Positions 16,361 through 31,800 of a stretch of DNA of 64,000 nt are shown here, in pieces. The notes beneath the pieces were generated by a model, which worked only from the letters and a program-made list of their open reading frames with translations, was not told the DNA's origin and ran no database searches. Every line of letters starts with the position of its first letter. The stretch's first letter is position 1. The translations under genes were made by a program, and so were the position numbers. Source of the DNA: Pseudorasbora parva (lineage: Eukaryota > Chordata > Actinopteri > Cypriniformes > Gobionidae); the NCBI RefSeq assembly GCF_024679245.1, contig NC_090182.1:24586274-24650273 (forward strand), in the 5' to 3' direction.

Positions 16361-16568
16361 CTAGATTCAAGAATAGAAAAGGTTAGGTCCAAAAAATATA
16401 TATACTAATAGTCATTCTGGCTAAATAGCACATTCAAGCATCACAATACTATAATGTAAAATATGAAAAACTGATATTCATTTTGAGATTATATTTTTGT
16501 TAAATTATTATTATTTGTTTTAATAATAATAATTTAACAAATATTACACATCTCAAAACTAATATCAA

Positions 16569-16610
<42 letters not shown>

Positions 16611-18231
16611 AGATTGGGAAATAATAATTATATTATCTCATTATCATCACTATTATTAGTATAACAATGATGGCAACTTTTATTATTTTTAGCAGTAGTA
16701 GTATTAGAAATATTCCTTTATATTGGTATTAATAATAAAACATTATTATTATTATTACTATTATTATTATTACGACAGCAAATGTAATTTTCCAGTATAT
16801 TAGTAATAATAGTAGTTGTAGTATTAATAGTATTTATAATATTAAAACGTTATTGTTATCATTATTTTGATAGAAGTAAATAGCTGTAATAATACAATTA
16901 ACAACATTAAAATTTTGTGTTATCATCATCATATTAAATGGCAAATGTAAGTTACAGTATATGTAAAAATAATGTAAACATTCACAAATAAAAATCCAAT
17001 ATCGGTCAATAAATATTCAATATTAACCGATATTAATCAATTATAAAATCCTCCTATATCAGCTGATAACTGATATAGTACCTGTTGACCTAATGCTAAG
17101 ATTTTTTTTTTTTTTTTTTTTCAGTTTTTAGCGTGTGCTTAGGTCGATGACTGAAGTCAAAATAGTTCACCCCCCAAATCTGTATTATATTCTGGTTTCT
17201 GGATAAGGCTTGAGTTGCTCCTTCAATGTAGTATCAGTTTAAAAAAAAAAGATAGTTCAGGACCACAATTATTAATCCACGTTCAGTGTTATCAATATCA
17301 TATTATTTGTTGATGTATAATTTATGGATAAAATAAATAGCACATCAAATATTTATTTTAATAACCATTTTATAAAAGCAATAAGCCCGTTCCACATTAT
17401 GCCTAACAAAACTACATGAAGTTTTAAATTCACTGTAAACCATGGCTTCACAAGGCTTTTTGTTTTAGTCTAAACATCGTCCACTAGGCAAAGCCATTTT
17501 AAATCCAATCGCTTGAAGTCTTTCATCAGCGAGCCACACAAAATTAGATATCATTTACGACCATAGTGCAAATGGTGTGGCACAAATTATGCGCATAAGT
17601 TTAATACTTAGAGGAATGTTTGAACAAGAGCGATGCACCCTAACTGAACCCACCATCAATCTAGCACAGAAATAGACAAGGAATGTACCTGGACATCCAT
17701 CACAAACACAAATCGTCACATCCACACACACCTGGTAGCAGATGGAACAGATGTCATTGTGCTGCTGGAGCTGTTGGTGAGAAGCTGTAGGCAGGCTCTT
17801 GATCTTGTTGACAGCATCTCTGCGGAGCAGGAAACTCTGCCAGCCCAGCTGGGCCCTCAGCCACACGTTATAGTAGGAATGGATGAGTACGATGGTAGAG
17901 CCCATCACAGTCCACTCCCCAAACACCGTCTCCGACACACCGTACGCGACCACGCACAGCGCAACCAGGAACTCCAGCAGCCTGTAAGTGCCGTTCACCC
18001 AGTAGATGACATCATCCATGTTCTCCACCGGAGCCTTGCGGAGCTCCTCTACCATGAAGAGGATGTAGATCAGCAGTGTTCCCAGCACCTGGGAGTGAAA
18101 GAGTTCAAAACAGAGGGACAACAGATCAATTTCACATTACACAAATCAAAGCTCCCATAATGGTCACCTGTAATAGGTTTTTCAGGGCTGATGACTAGAG
18201 AGCAGGGTAGCTGATGGCCGACAAAATGCTG

Positions 18232-18281
<50 letters not shown>

Positions 18282-21200
18282 AATAAAATATATATAAAAA
18301 CACCGTATAAATTTTTTAATTTATTTATTATTTTTTGTTATTATTAAATGTTGGAAATGTTATTATTATTAAAAATGTAAATGCTAAATTATTATATTAC
18401 TGTTAAATATTATAATTACTAAATTAAATATTCAAATAACAATTATTATTATTATATTTTTTCTAAATATAAATTATTATTAAAAATAAATTCATAATAA
18501 TAATAATAATACATGCAAACAACAGCTGTTTGCATGTATTTGCGACTAAAATTGTATAAATAAAGGAATAATGTGAAAAAGAAAAAAAGAAAAAAATCAC
18601 AAAAATATGGATACAACTTATACAAATAAAAATTGCCAGATTATTATTATTATATCATCTCATTCTAACACAACTCATGACTTCACTTACACTGATTCCT
18701 TCAATATAATTTTGCATTTTAATCACTGTTGGTACTAACGTCATATTTTATCTTTTTCAAAATGTTGTTAAACATTCTTTTGCGTTCATAGCGCAAACAT
18801 ATAGGATGCAAATATTCTCTTTAAAGAGATAGTTCACCCAAAAATGAAATGTGTCACCTACTCACCCTCAAGTTGTTCCAAACCTGTATGAGTTTCTTCT
18901 GTTGAACACATAAGAAGATTTTTAAAAAAATGTTGGTAACCAGACAGTTGACGTCACCCATTGACTTCCATAGTATTTTTTCTCCAACTAGTAGTCAACA
19001 TATGCCGTAAACTGTCTGGTTACCAACATTCTTGAAAATATATATTCAAATTTTCATCTTTGGGTGAACTATCCCTTAAAGAAAGGAGAAATTAAACTCT
19101 GGTTTAAAGAATAAACTATTTATATTTATTTCCCCTAAGCATTTATAGACTGTAAAAAAATATGGATGTAGTGTCCGTGACGTCACCCATAGGATTCCGA
19201 AGAGCCGTTCTGAAGCGTAAAGTAGAGACGAGCTGGCTGTTGCCATCTTGGCAGCACGTCATCGCGTGTCACTCCCGGATAACAAAAATGGGCAAAGAGG
19301 CGGGATGTGGGCGGAGCTGAGGTGACGCAATGACAGATACCGTATAAATGGCTATCCACCTGTCAATCAAAGTAGCCACGCCCTTAATTATGCAGAACTT
19401 TAAGGCTATATATAATGTAAATGAATGAGTTTGAAAAATCAAAATACAAAAAAAAAAAAAATTCTGCTGAAAAGTTGGGCATTTTAACACTGGGCTCAAT
19501 GAGAGTCTGCTCCTTTCTGGAGCCTGTCCCTAGTGGCCAGTCGAGAAATTCCAGTTTAAATTACTTCTGTAATGGCTTCAAGAGAGACAGCGGGAGGTTG
19601 TCTGCTTGGTTTATATATAAAAATGCTAGTAAATGAACTTCTGTAAAAAGTAGTGGTTTTGAGTTCACTTCACACATTAAGACACACAAAGTGAAGCATT
19701 ACTGTGGCTGAAAATAAATTGATGCTTCGTTTTATATTCGATCACGTGTTTATCTCAAAACAATACGCGCTCTGGGACAAAGACGTACAGGGAGTAATGC
19801 AAGCCACGAACACGAAGTATCTATCAAAACAAACACATTACATTGCTTGGTTACGTGAATCAGATTTTGTAAGTGTGTGCACAGCAAGAAATTGACAGAA
19901 AAGAGTGATTTCTACAGCATTGGATCGTTCTGTTTGTTCCCAACAAGACAGTAGAACGCAACAAGTAGCTCATCAACGTTTTCTTTTGAAAATGTTATAT
20001 AAGGAATATCAGAAAACATCATTAGAAAACTGAGAAGAAATCATATTATACTCTTCAATCTTTTTGTATTACTAATGTTACCAAATTCCGATATAATCTA
20101 TATAATCTTCAAAATAGTTTGTCAAGATATATAGAACATATGCCATTTTAGGAATAAAATAGGTAAACAATGGCAACTTTGCTACTCCAGCCAGAATGCA
20201 CAGAAAACATGCTCTATTAAAGGTCCCATGGCAAGGATTTTATAAATTATTGTATGTTTCCTGAGGTGTACTTGTTAGTATGGTTTTTACATCTAAAAAT
20301 GTCATAATATAGAAATAAAAGGCATTTTTCTATACTGATATTAGCACTCTAGGTTGAATGCTCTGTTTCAAGGGGCGTGTCTGCTGTGAGACATCAGTGA
20401 AAACACCCACTGTTGTGATTGGCTGACATCTTTGCATTTGAAATGAGATTATGTGGCGGAGGGGGCGGGGTTTAGTCAGGCGCAGCCAGCACTCACTGCC
20501 AGTCCAGAGAGAGAGAGACGGCGAGCTGGGGAAAGATTGCTGAGAAAGTGTCATTGTATCGAGCTGTTAAGAGCGCACGTTTATTTTGTTTGTATCTGAG
20601 AGCTCTGACTAAACACGAGTGAACTTTGCAATGTTATTTCTCTCACAAAATGCTTTCACCACAACTAACAACAAACATCGACATGAATACAGTTAAAGCT
20701 ACTGTTGATTGAGCATAACAGCGTCATTCATTATAACGGCAGTTTGGACTAGTGTGTACTGCAGATATATGTGTGATTGACAGATCCGAACATTATAAAG
20801 AGTGTTTTTTGATCACTCTCTGTAGTTTAATAATTTAAATAACAGATTTGTTTCATGCTACTAACGTTCGTTTTAGTCACTGGCGCATCAAGAGCCAGCG
20901 GTGGGACTGACAGATTTAAATGATTTAGAAAGAAGGTTGTGTTAGCTGTGTGAACTTTAAGGGTTACTTCAGCAATTAGCACATGGCTTTCTATCAGTAA
21001 AAACCCTGGAGTATATTCGAATGATCATGCTTCCCCCTCTCATATCCGAGACGAGAGATTTATGCTTTTTATTTCTGAAAAAATTACTATTTTTTTCCTA
21101 TTTCCGCATAATTTCAACTCGCACATGGGGGATGGGGATGCACTCACAGCTCAGCTCGGCTCAGGCATTCATGGAAACGGTGCGGCCGGCGGAGCAAAGT

Positions 21201-24200
21201 ATTTTATCTTCTCAAGGTTATTACTATGAAAGATAATCTTCCAAAGGCGAGAATGACTGTCGTGAACGCAGAAGCGTTTACCTCAGCTCTCATCACGATG
21301 CGTGTAATCTGACTCCTGCTGCGTTTGTGCTGACACTTCCTCAGCGGCTATATCACATTATATTGAACAGACATGTTCAGTTTTTAATTGTAGTGTCTCT
21401 TCTCTAACTGCACTGAACTTTATGAAGATGAACGCGGTGTTGGGAAAGTAAAAGTGATTCAGTACCGGTGGCTTTGGGAGTGGCCTCATAAGGCAGCGAA
21501 GCATTCTGGGAATTGTAGTCTTTCATCCCCATGAGACAAAAACACATTTTCTAGTCTTTTCTCAGTCTAGAAAGCACCAAAGTCAAAAATAATTTCACAT
21601 TTCTACTACATTAATGACCCAGTTTAAATACAGATTCATCTTCCCAGTGCTGAAGTACCCCTTTAAATGATTAGCTACATATAAGAAATCACTGATCCCA
21701 GATCAGGCATTAAAGAACATTGATACTCACTGTTTGTGGCGGTGCTGTCGAATCCATATAGTAAAGCCTGTGCTGCTGACATCGCGACTGATAAATTAAA
21801 TCCATTCTCTACTATTTCTCTGGGCGTGCAAAGCAGAGGAAGGGGAGGAAACCTTTCCTGTTATGACGTCAATATCAGCTCGTCTGAGCTCTCAATTTAT
21901 CAAAGGCAGAGAAAGACAGCCAGCACTCGGTTTACACCGATCAAAATTTCTAGCCACTTGGGGACAATATTCAGGCTAGGGAAACTTATATTAATGTTGA
22001 AAAACCTCATAAAATGAAAATGTCATTCCATGGGACCTTGAAAAGGATGATTGGCACTTTTAGCCCAACGGCAGAACCAGAATGCAAAAATTACACTGTT
22101 TCTGTGTACCTGTAGTGAGGTCAGAATGCTGGAGGAGATGATGATAAGCAGCCAGAAGTCCATGTGGAAAAACTGACATATCATGTAGGACATGTAGGCC
22201 GGGAACACCAGCAGGAACAAGCACAGGCTAACAGCGCGGAAGTGCTTCCATAAACTCCTGTTGGCGATAAAATAATCAGAACACTGAATTATGACGTCCA
22301 CTTGCATAAAACATAAATATATGACTTCAACATTCATCGTAATGTACTTGTCTCTGGAGGCTCCCAGCGCCAGCACTATGGGGTCAGCTATCTCCAGCAT
22401 AGACTGCAGGATGGAGGCCACTACAATGAAGAGGATGATGCTTAGGAGGAAAGCTCTGTGGATGACCTGTAGCTCGATCAGTCCAGTCTGAACAGCGAGG
22501 ATCAAAAGAGTGATTCCCTCTGTCATGCCCCTAAATAGAGAGATGAGGAATTGATGGACTTCTGTGAGTTCGATGATCAATTAAGAGATAAAAAGGTGCC
22601 ATTATGAATCAAATATAGACTCAATGCCAAACAGTTTAGAAAGGTTATCATAAAAGTAAAGTTACTTAGGGGATGATTAATTGGGGGAAAGAGTGGCGCT
22701 TATTTAGCGTTACAAAGCATGAAGAAAAGTCCAAGCTCATTTAATGAGATAAGAAGCAAGTTCTAATTCGGAATATACACAATATTTGGGATCAGTCAGA
22801 TATTTTTTTTTTTTCGGTAGTACTTTAGTTTAAGATTTCGGTAATACTTTAGTTTAGGGTCCAAATCTCACGATTACCTAATGGCTTATTATTAGTATGC
22901 ATATTACTAGGATATTGGCTGTTTATTAGTACTTATAAAGCACATATTAAAGGTGCACTATGTAGTATTTTTGCAGTAAAATATCCAAAAACCACTAGGC
23001 AGGTGTTACATATTTTGTTCAGTTGAGTACCTACAATATCCCAGATGTTTCCAACTATTTGTAAATTGTGAGAAAATTGTTATTTTAACTAAGGACAGGG
23101 ATGTTTTAGCATTGCATTTGAGGGAGTCGCCTGTCAATTGCGTCATATCTGTGATACCCTCGGTTTCGGCTTTTATTTGGCAGGAGCGCTTTACTCTAGC
23201 AGTGTGAACAACTGAACGCACGGAGTAACGTCATAACATAATTTTAAACACACTTAAATGTATCTAATATGATAAACAGAGCTGCATTACCTCAAAATCA
23301 TAACCGGAAGAGCGGATCAGTGCAGGCGCCCGGCGACTGTCCCGTCCCGTCATAATAAAAGTCCCGGTACTCGCGAGCCCTGTGTTTGTATAACAATCGC
23401 TCCAGCAGCTGTGCTCAGGATCACAACACTCGGTCCTGCTCTGCTTTACACTACAGTAACGTTAATAACCGCATGCATGAACGTGATTTCTGCCCAAGTC
23501 CTATTTTCCACCGGCTGTGATGTGAAGACCACATCTCCCAAGATGCTGCGCTCACACTTTGCGTCATCAAACTACGCATTTGTTTTGAATAGGCGCCCTC
23601 CAATGGACGGAAAGTTGCATAGTGCACTTTTAATGCCTTATACTGTACGATCATATTTTATAACCCTTAATCCTACCCAATACCTAAACTTAACAACTAC
23701 CTTACTAACTATCAAAAAGCAGTAATTAGGAGTTTATTTAGGTAAAAGTCATAGTTATTAGTTAGTTAATAGTGAGAAATGGACCCTAATCTAGAGTGTG
23801 ACCAAGATTTCTATTATAAAATAAATGCTGCTCATTTGAACTTTCTATTTATCAATGAATACTGGGAAAATGTATCATGTTTTCCACAAAAAATATTAAG
23901 CAGCAGAAATGTTTAAGCAGCAAATAAGCATAGTAGATTGATTTCTGAAGGATCATGTGACACTGAAGGAATAAACAACATTTTAAAATACAGTAAACAT
24001 TTTTTTTTAACCTGCAATATTTCACAACATAACCGCTGTATTAAATAAATTCAGCTTTAGTAAGCAAAGAGACATTTCAAAAACATAAATTATAATTTTC
24101 CAATAATAACAATTATACTATTATTATTATTAATAATAATAATAATAACATATATAATTTTATTATAAAACCAAACAAAATGGCCACTGGCAGTCAATGA

Positions 24201-27200
24201 TCATCATGCATATTCCTTACATGGAAAAGAAAACCTTTACTATTTTTATAACAACTTACTTTATTTTCTTTCTTTTTCCATGAGAAAAAAGTAGTAGAAG
24301 TTCTGGGGAATAAGAGGGTATATGAAGGGTACATGATACCTGTGCATGGTGTTGTCATTCATGAAAGCCCTGTAGCCCTGCAGGTAGAACTTGCAAAGAG
24401 TGAGCACTCCCAAAGCAACAAACGACACGGTGAAGACCAGGCCCAGCAGAGAGTACGGAGTACAACAGCACTCTGCAATACTGGAGATCATTTACAATTT
24501 AAGTTGCTGTGTGCCAAAATGAGACCAAAAACATTTTACATTTACCAACACTTTATCAAACCAAAACGTCATATTAAATAGGACACTTTTATACATCTTA
24601 TTAATCTAAATCTCTATTACTCCCTTGCGTAAATCGCTCAGGATGTATGAGCAGAGCAGCCAGAACTTCCACTCACCTGGTGAGAAAAAGGAAGAGCAGC
24701 CTCTCTCTAGATGTGGGCTGGTCTCGTGTGCTAAAATATGTGTAGATTTGCAGAGCAAACAGAACCAGCCAGAAACACATGAACAACACAGGCAGAACCA
24801 ACTGATTCCATAGAGACATCCCAAGAGCCAGCAACCCATAAACCTCCACCACCTAACAGAATAAGACAGAGAAGAGCTCAATTCTTGTTTCTTTGATTTG
24901 ACATTTTCAAGTCTGCCCTAAAACTCACTCTTTAAGCCTCTGTTCACCAGAAAGGCACTTTCTAACCTGTGCAAGCTCCCGGTATGCTGTCTTGGCCAGG
25001 TTAAATGGTACCAACAGGTTGGAGGCCAAAAAGTAGATGACTTCCAGGCCTGTGAAAATCATGGCAAAGCGATTGACGAAAACAATAGTCTCCAAAGGGA
25101 CCAGGCACAGCCTGGCCACCAGAGGGAGCAAGTGCGCTGAGAACAGCCAAATGCGCTTGGTCTGCATCACACAGGAGCACAAGGTACACACCACCAGCTG
25201 GCCTATTCAAACATACACAGACACAGAGAAAGAAAAAAAAAACATCTTAATCATTATAGAATTAAAGATATAAATAGGCATTTTAGTAGTAATAATATTA
25301 CCAATGATGAAACCAAACTGCAATGTGGTACATTAAAGCAAAGAAAAGAACCTGAATCTGAGCTGTGAGTTCCCTTCTGTACTCACTGACATTAATGAAT
25401 GCATCTGTTCTTGCTGGAGTTAATTAGGCCCTACAGAGTTCAGAGTAATGCCTGAAAGATTCAGCAGCACTCAAGAACTCAATGAATACACTAGTGAAAG
25501 AGCAAGCAGTAAACTCACCGGTGAATCTCACCAACAAACACTACGGTTATATATCACCAAAACAAAAAGTACTGCATAAATTATATTAAGCCTATTAAAT
25601 CAAAATAATAGGCTTAATATAGTATTAAATTAAGTTTATGTGACATAAAACTTAATGTTTTTTTAGTGTGAAATATGACCTTGACATTTTCTTGATAGTG
25701 AGATTCACCCCCTAAACAATATACAAGTCAAAAGAAACATAAAAAGAATTTTTTTTTTTAGAAATACAGTTGATGAGACATGACATGAAAGTCAAAGGAC
25801 GGGACAGACTCATGAAATGCAGTGAAAGAGAAAGTGAGAGAGAGCGTGGGAGAGTATGACATGTTACAAACAAGGGGAAAAGCAGACCGTTTTTTTAAGT
25901 GAGAAAAATAAATCAAATAAAGGAAGTGAGCGGGAGAGGTTTTGACATTAAGCTGCCAAAAGATGGTACTTACAGCAAAAGTAATGAGGGGGAAAACATG
26001 AAATCTGCATCTATGGCACTTGTGCAGTGTGTTTAAGGGCAGGCGGGTTATTCGAGGGGAACAAGAGTGGGAAATGGCTTGACCTCTGACAACATCCTAA
26101 GACATGCAAAACTACCCAACTCTCCATAGAATGACACCACATGAGCACATGTACAGGAATGAATAGACTGAATGAGAGTTGGTGTGAGACTCACACATGA
26201 CAGGAATCTTAACACACAGCGGCTCTCTTGTAAATGACTTGGAACACCAATTTGAAGTCAACATGAAATCAGAACTGATCCTGTTTACTTTATTAATGTA
26301 ACTTCATGGTCATATTGCGAATGATTTATTGGTGTATGTTATTGATATATCATTTTGGTCACACTTTAGTTTAGGGTCCAATTCTCACTATTAACTACAA
26401 ATTTTGCCTCAATAAACTACAAATTACTGCTTAATAAAAGTTAGTAAGGTAGTTGTTAAGTTTAGTTATTACACAGCTCTGTGGAATACTTGAATACTTT
26501 ATTCTGGTTAGTCAAATCGTGCCATCCAGCGGTATGTTATTCCCCCAGGTATTTTCTGGATAACAGTCACTGAAGTCAGCTTTTTGCTACGAACAGGTTT
26601 TCCTCTTGGAAGTTTTGTGTTTGGTGAGCCAATAAAATGTTAAAACTCAAATCAATATTTTGTGTAGTCATGTCATTGGTATCAGAGACTCGCTTTCTCA
26701 TACAAACGCAGTTGCTGCCATTTTGCTGTTTTTTTGTACAATGTAAAGGATTATAAGATTACAAACAGGTATGATTTTAAAAACGCTTCATCTCAAAAAC
26801 AATATCTCATATCCCCATAATTATTTTTGTGGTGAAATGCCGTGTAACTAGTGGTATGACTGGTATACCTCATCTCTTAAATGTCCATTTAGTTTTAACT
26901 TGCCATTTGCTAGCAACTGCCCTCTCCGTGGAAGCTTTGCATTTAAAGAACTAATTTAAAACCAGATCAATATTTCATGTCTAATCATTTACTTATGTGG
27001 CAAGTAGCCATGTAATAAGTGGGATAATGTAAATCCAGTCGGTTGTTATCACAAAATAAAGCCATTCAGGCTGGTGCAAAAGACCTGGTTCAGGGTTTAT
27101 TCTGTGATAACAACTGACTGGATGTACAGTACATTATCTCTTACGTATTGGGTAGGATTAAGGGATGTACAATATGGTCATGCAGAATAAGGCATTAATA

Positions 27201-28862
27201 TGTGCTTTATAAGTACTAATACGCAGCCAATATACTAGCAATATGCAAAATAGTGAGAATTGGACCCTAAAGTGTTAACATTTTTGGTATTATATTGACC
27301 AGCCCTAATAGACCTAGTACATATTATTATAAGTAAATAAAGTCTTTGCGAACAGCATTTCACATTGACTTGAAAAGTGTGATCCAATCTTTGGAGACTT
27401 TGTCTGGCACTTACAGATGAGCGCAGTAGTGAAGCGGTTGATGGACAGAGGCTCCAGGTACAGCGGGCCCTCATAGCCAGACTCCAGCTCACTGCGCACA
27501 TAGTCCCTGAAACAGAGAACAGAGACCTTATTCTAACCTCTCGCAGCGTGACATTCCCCCTGAGTCATCACAGCCTGTGGAGGATCTATACTTACAGCCC
27601 GAGTCAGACAGAGCAGGGCTGTGGAACCATCAGTCCGCCTGTTTTTATCAGACTAAAATTCCTGAGAGAACATTTGCTTATATAACCCTCAGCTAAATCC
27701 CACTGTGGACAAAAACAATCACCACTGACAGTCAGAACTCTAAAATAATGCTTAACCCTTAGTTCAGGGATTGTAATAGGTTGTCTGCAACCCCTAGGGG
27801 CAACTGCATGGGGCTTTGGCAATTATTTTTTCTCTTTAAAAACATAATGTGGAACAAAATACATAGTAGCAGGGGTGTGCGGTCCATATAAACTGTGAAT
27901 GCTCTGCATAACCAAGCCGCCCCTGGACTCGTTAATTAATATTAACACTATTAATTACTATAAATTACCATAAAGCTTCCACAATAAAATTTTGATAATA
28001 CTTATGTCATTTACGGAGGCAGCTTTGGCGCCTATGAAATGTTGTTATGTATCATCAACACCGTCTGTTTTTGTATTTGATACAAAACTAACTAGACTAA
28101 ATCCTGGATCATTACTGAAACTATTTCATAGTGTTTAATTTTCTCCTGAGGGATATCTAGTTTATAGGGCTGGTCCAAGCACCCTTTTTTGAGCTTCGAA
28201 GCTTCGATAGCAATCAACACCTCACACGGGCCGGGCTTATATGCTCTGAGAACGGACACCGCACTAGTGATACAAAACACATGGGTCTGTTATGTCCCAG
28301 TTTTGATATATTAGAGTAGTAAAAATCATTTTGTTCAGTTTACAGATCAACTAAAATTAAACTACAGATTTCATTCATCACGAGTGAGAAGCTGAATGAC
28401 AAATGATCGCGGAAGTTTGGTTTCAAAGCAAAATGTAAAAGCGCCTATTTTAGGGAGTTTGTCAGTGTACTGTTTTTGTTGTTGTGTTTTTCCATTAAGA
28501 ATAATAGGCTAATGAACCCACTATTCAAGCGACCCGAAAAAACCTGAAAAACAAAAAACAAAACTAAAAACAATATTCAAATCCCAATTTTTTACAATCA
28601 AATTCAAACCCATCAAAAGAATATTAGAATAGTCTGATTATATTCTTGTAAAAGCCATCTCATCTCACAGTTCAAATGTAAAGTATATAGTTTCTTCGGC
28701 AATAGTGCCACCTAGCAGAATTACAAAAATACTGCCAGTGGTGGTATTAAAATGACTGACTTGAATGACTAACATCATAACATTTCTTTCTGGGGTTGAA
28801 AGATGACCCCGACATCTTATTTGTGAGATAAAAACACTAAGTGGGCAGAATGGGTATCACAC

Positions 28863-28895
<33 letters not shown>

Positions 28896-31800
28896 GAATA
28901 AACATTTACAAATCTTGCTTTACTGCGCTTGGCTTTGCTCAGAATAAGGCAGAGAGGGGATGGGGTAACGCAGGTAAGTTACGAGCTGGCAGTAATGGCT
29001 TCGCCACACTTGGGTGATCTTAATTTGAGCAGCCACTGCTTTTTCTATAGACACACATTATGCTGAGAAATGTGCTAAAAGCTCTCTCTTAATCTGACAA
29101 TAAACAGCCACCTGTCAAGTGCAAAGCACCACACTATAATTGCAGACCCATGAGCATAGGAGGAGCCTTCAGTAAAGCAATGCATGTCGTAATGCCTGCT
29201 CACATCTTAACCCTCTTTCTATTTTCAGTAGTGAGCAAGATTATTTAAATATCCAAATACAAACTCTAAGTACAAATAAAATAAAACATTTAAAAAGTTT
29301 GTTAATTAATGAATTAATCCAAGTGTCAATGACAGTTTTAAAGGAATACTTCTTCTGTCATGACTCTCGGAGAGATTGGCATGTAATGGATATTGCAAAG
29401 TTAATATATTTGCTTCCAATCCCAAACCTTTGCAGGTATATAGTATATTATATTAGATTATATAATAGAATAGAATAGAATAGAATAGAATAGAATAGAA
29501 TAGAATAGAATAGAATAGAATAGAATAGAATAGAATATTTACCATACAAAGCAGAATCTTTCTAGAAACAAAGTAAAGTTGAAATGATAGAATGCAGCTT
29601 TTTGGTCAACCTCTCTATTTCTTAAGTCCTAAACTCTCACCTTGAGATCTGGTGGCCTGCGAACAGCAGCAGAGCAGTGAGAACATACAGGTAGAGCTGC
29701 ACCAGGTGCTGTCGGGGCAGAGTGAGCAGAACCAGACTCAGAATGTAACCTGAAAGAGAGAGGGATAAAGAAAGAGACTGCTGTTAGACTGCTATGTGAG
29801 GATGCTGTCAAGCACACAGAAGGGCCTCTGAGGGCACAACATCCCTCAGACCAGCAGAGAGAGTCCATTCACTCAGAATGTCAAAGGAACTCACAAAGCC
29901 CAAGCACACAGACTGAATCTGGATATCTAGTTAATGATAGTGAAGTCACACCTGCATAGAGGCTGTAGCTATATTCAGAATACTAGCATACTGGTTATAT
30001 CTTTATATAATGTTATATATGCTATATATTTTTTTAAATATAAAAAGTTGTATAATACTGCATTTTTAATTTTAAAAGGGAATTCAGTTACCAGTCTCAA
30101 AAATAAACATGGTTATTCTGAATTTTAATAATTTAACTCTGATGTCTTAAGAAGTCTATTCCACATATGCTCCAAGTTCACTGACGTTGAAATTTACAAG
30201 CATATGTAGCCTATATGATTAATAAACAGGCACTCATTAATACTGAATTTGAACCAGCATCCTTTCGAGTGTGATTTAGCTTTTATACAATAGTTCAATA
30301 AAATAGAAAGTGTACAATAATAATGTGTAGGTTAACTTGCATTGTACACACAATATTGCCAATGCTGTCTATTTTAAAAATGGCAACAAAAATAGCTCTG
30401 TTTCCAGGCAACATTATTGCCGTTCCTGGATGAATCAGTGTGTTTGAACAAATGATTTGAGTGAAGGATTACAGGACTAATACAGACAGTTACAGGTTTC
30501 ATTTCTAAATGAATGAACCACTTTTGTGTTGAATGAATCGAATGAGTGACTCATTAATTCAATGTGAATGTGAATAGGAATAGTGTTAAACAAATGCAAT
30601 GGTAATGATATTGGAAAAACTTAAATTAGGTAGTTCATCACAAACAGCATACAACCAGGACACAAGAAGAAGCTGCAAAAAATCTTCATCTTAATCATTA
30701 TTTTAAACATCTAGTTTGTTGTTTAGCTATATCAGTTTATGGATGCTAGACACTAAAGTCCGACAGCAGCACTAAAAAGCTGACAGAAACAAGTCATGGC
30801 TATGGAAATTATACATAGTCTTGTCTAATCATATTGGTGTAACCTGGACAGTTTTACAGCCTGTTACCTGACACAAGTTTTACGTCAAAAGCACATAGAA
30901 CCCGGACTAATTTGCACAGAAATTGTATACATGTCTTGTTGAGTATCCTAGTAAACACATTAGGTTGTGTCTTAAGTGAACGTAAACAGCTGAGAAAGAG
31001 CGCATGTGCACAGTACCGGGATCTGTGCATTATGTCTCAAAGGTGAACTATGCAACTTTCCGTCCACTGGAGGGCGCCTATTCTAAACAAAGGCGTAATT
31101 TGATGACGCAGTTTGAGCGCAACATCTTGGGACATGTGGTCTTCACCTCACAGCCGGTGGAAAATAGGACTCGGGCAGAAATCACGTTCATGGATGCGGT
31201 TATTAACGTTACTGTAGTGTGAAGCAGAGCAGGACCGAGTGTTGTGGAGCTGAGCATGGCAGCTGGAGAGATTTTTACACAAATACCCACCTCGCAAACA
31301 CCAGGACTTTTATTATGACGGGACGGGAGACATTCGCCGGCCGCCTGCAGAATTTCTGATCTTCTGGTTATGATTATGATATAATGCAGCTCTGTTTATC
31401 ATATTAGATACATTTAAGTGTGCTGAAAATGATGTTATGACGTTACTCTGTGCGTTTACTTGTTCACACTGCTAAGAGTAAAGCGCTCCTGCCAAATAAA
31501 ACCCAAAACCAAGGGTAGCACAGATATGATGCAATTGACAGGCGACTTCCTCAGACGCTATGCTGAAACGTCCCGGTCCTTAGTTAAAATAACAATTTTA
31601 TCACAATTTACAAATAGTTGGAAACATTTGGGATATTGCAAGTACTCAGCTGAACAAGATATATAACACTGGCCTAGTGGTTTTTGGATATTTTACTGCA
31701 AAAATACTACATAGTTCACCTTTATTATTCAAGGTTCAGTGTGTTTATGAGGATAAATTAAAGAAAAGCATTATAACATGCATAACTTTGTTTTCAGTGG

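Noticed and set aside
17759..18160. 133-codon plus-strand frame
   Set aside because: Antisense shadow of rnf145 exon 10.
22341..22347. Reading rnf145 exons 8 and 9 as one exon
   Set aside because: The 30 added residues are absent from human RNF145 and the boundaries are good GT-AG sites; treated as an intron.
28092..28280. Minus-strand frame overlapping GAGCTTCGAAGCTTCGATAG
   Set aside because: The palindromic TTCGAAGC text next to TAGGGCTGGTCC looks like a decayed hAT end, not a gene; too worn to set borders.
29465..29535. Regular AATAG array considered as a CRISPR-like array
   Set aside because: Pure pentanucleotide microsatellite without spacers, in a vertebrate intron.
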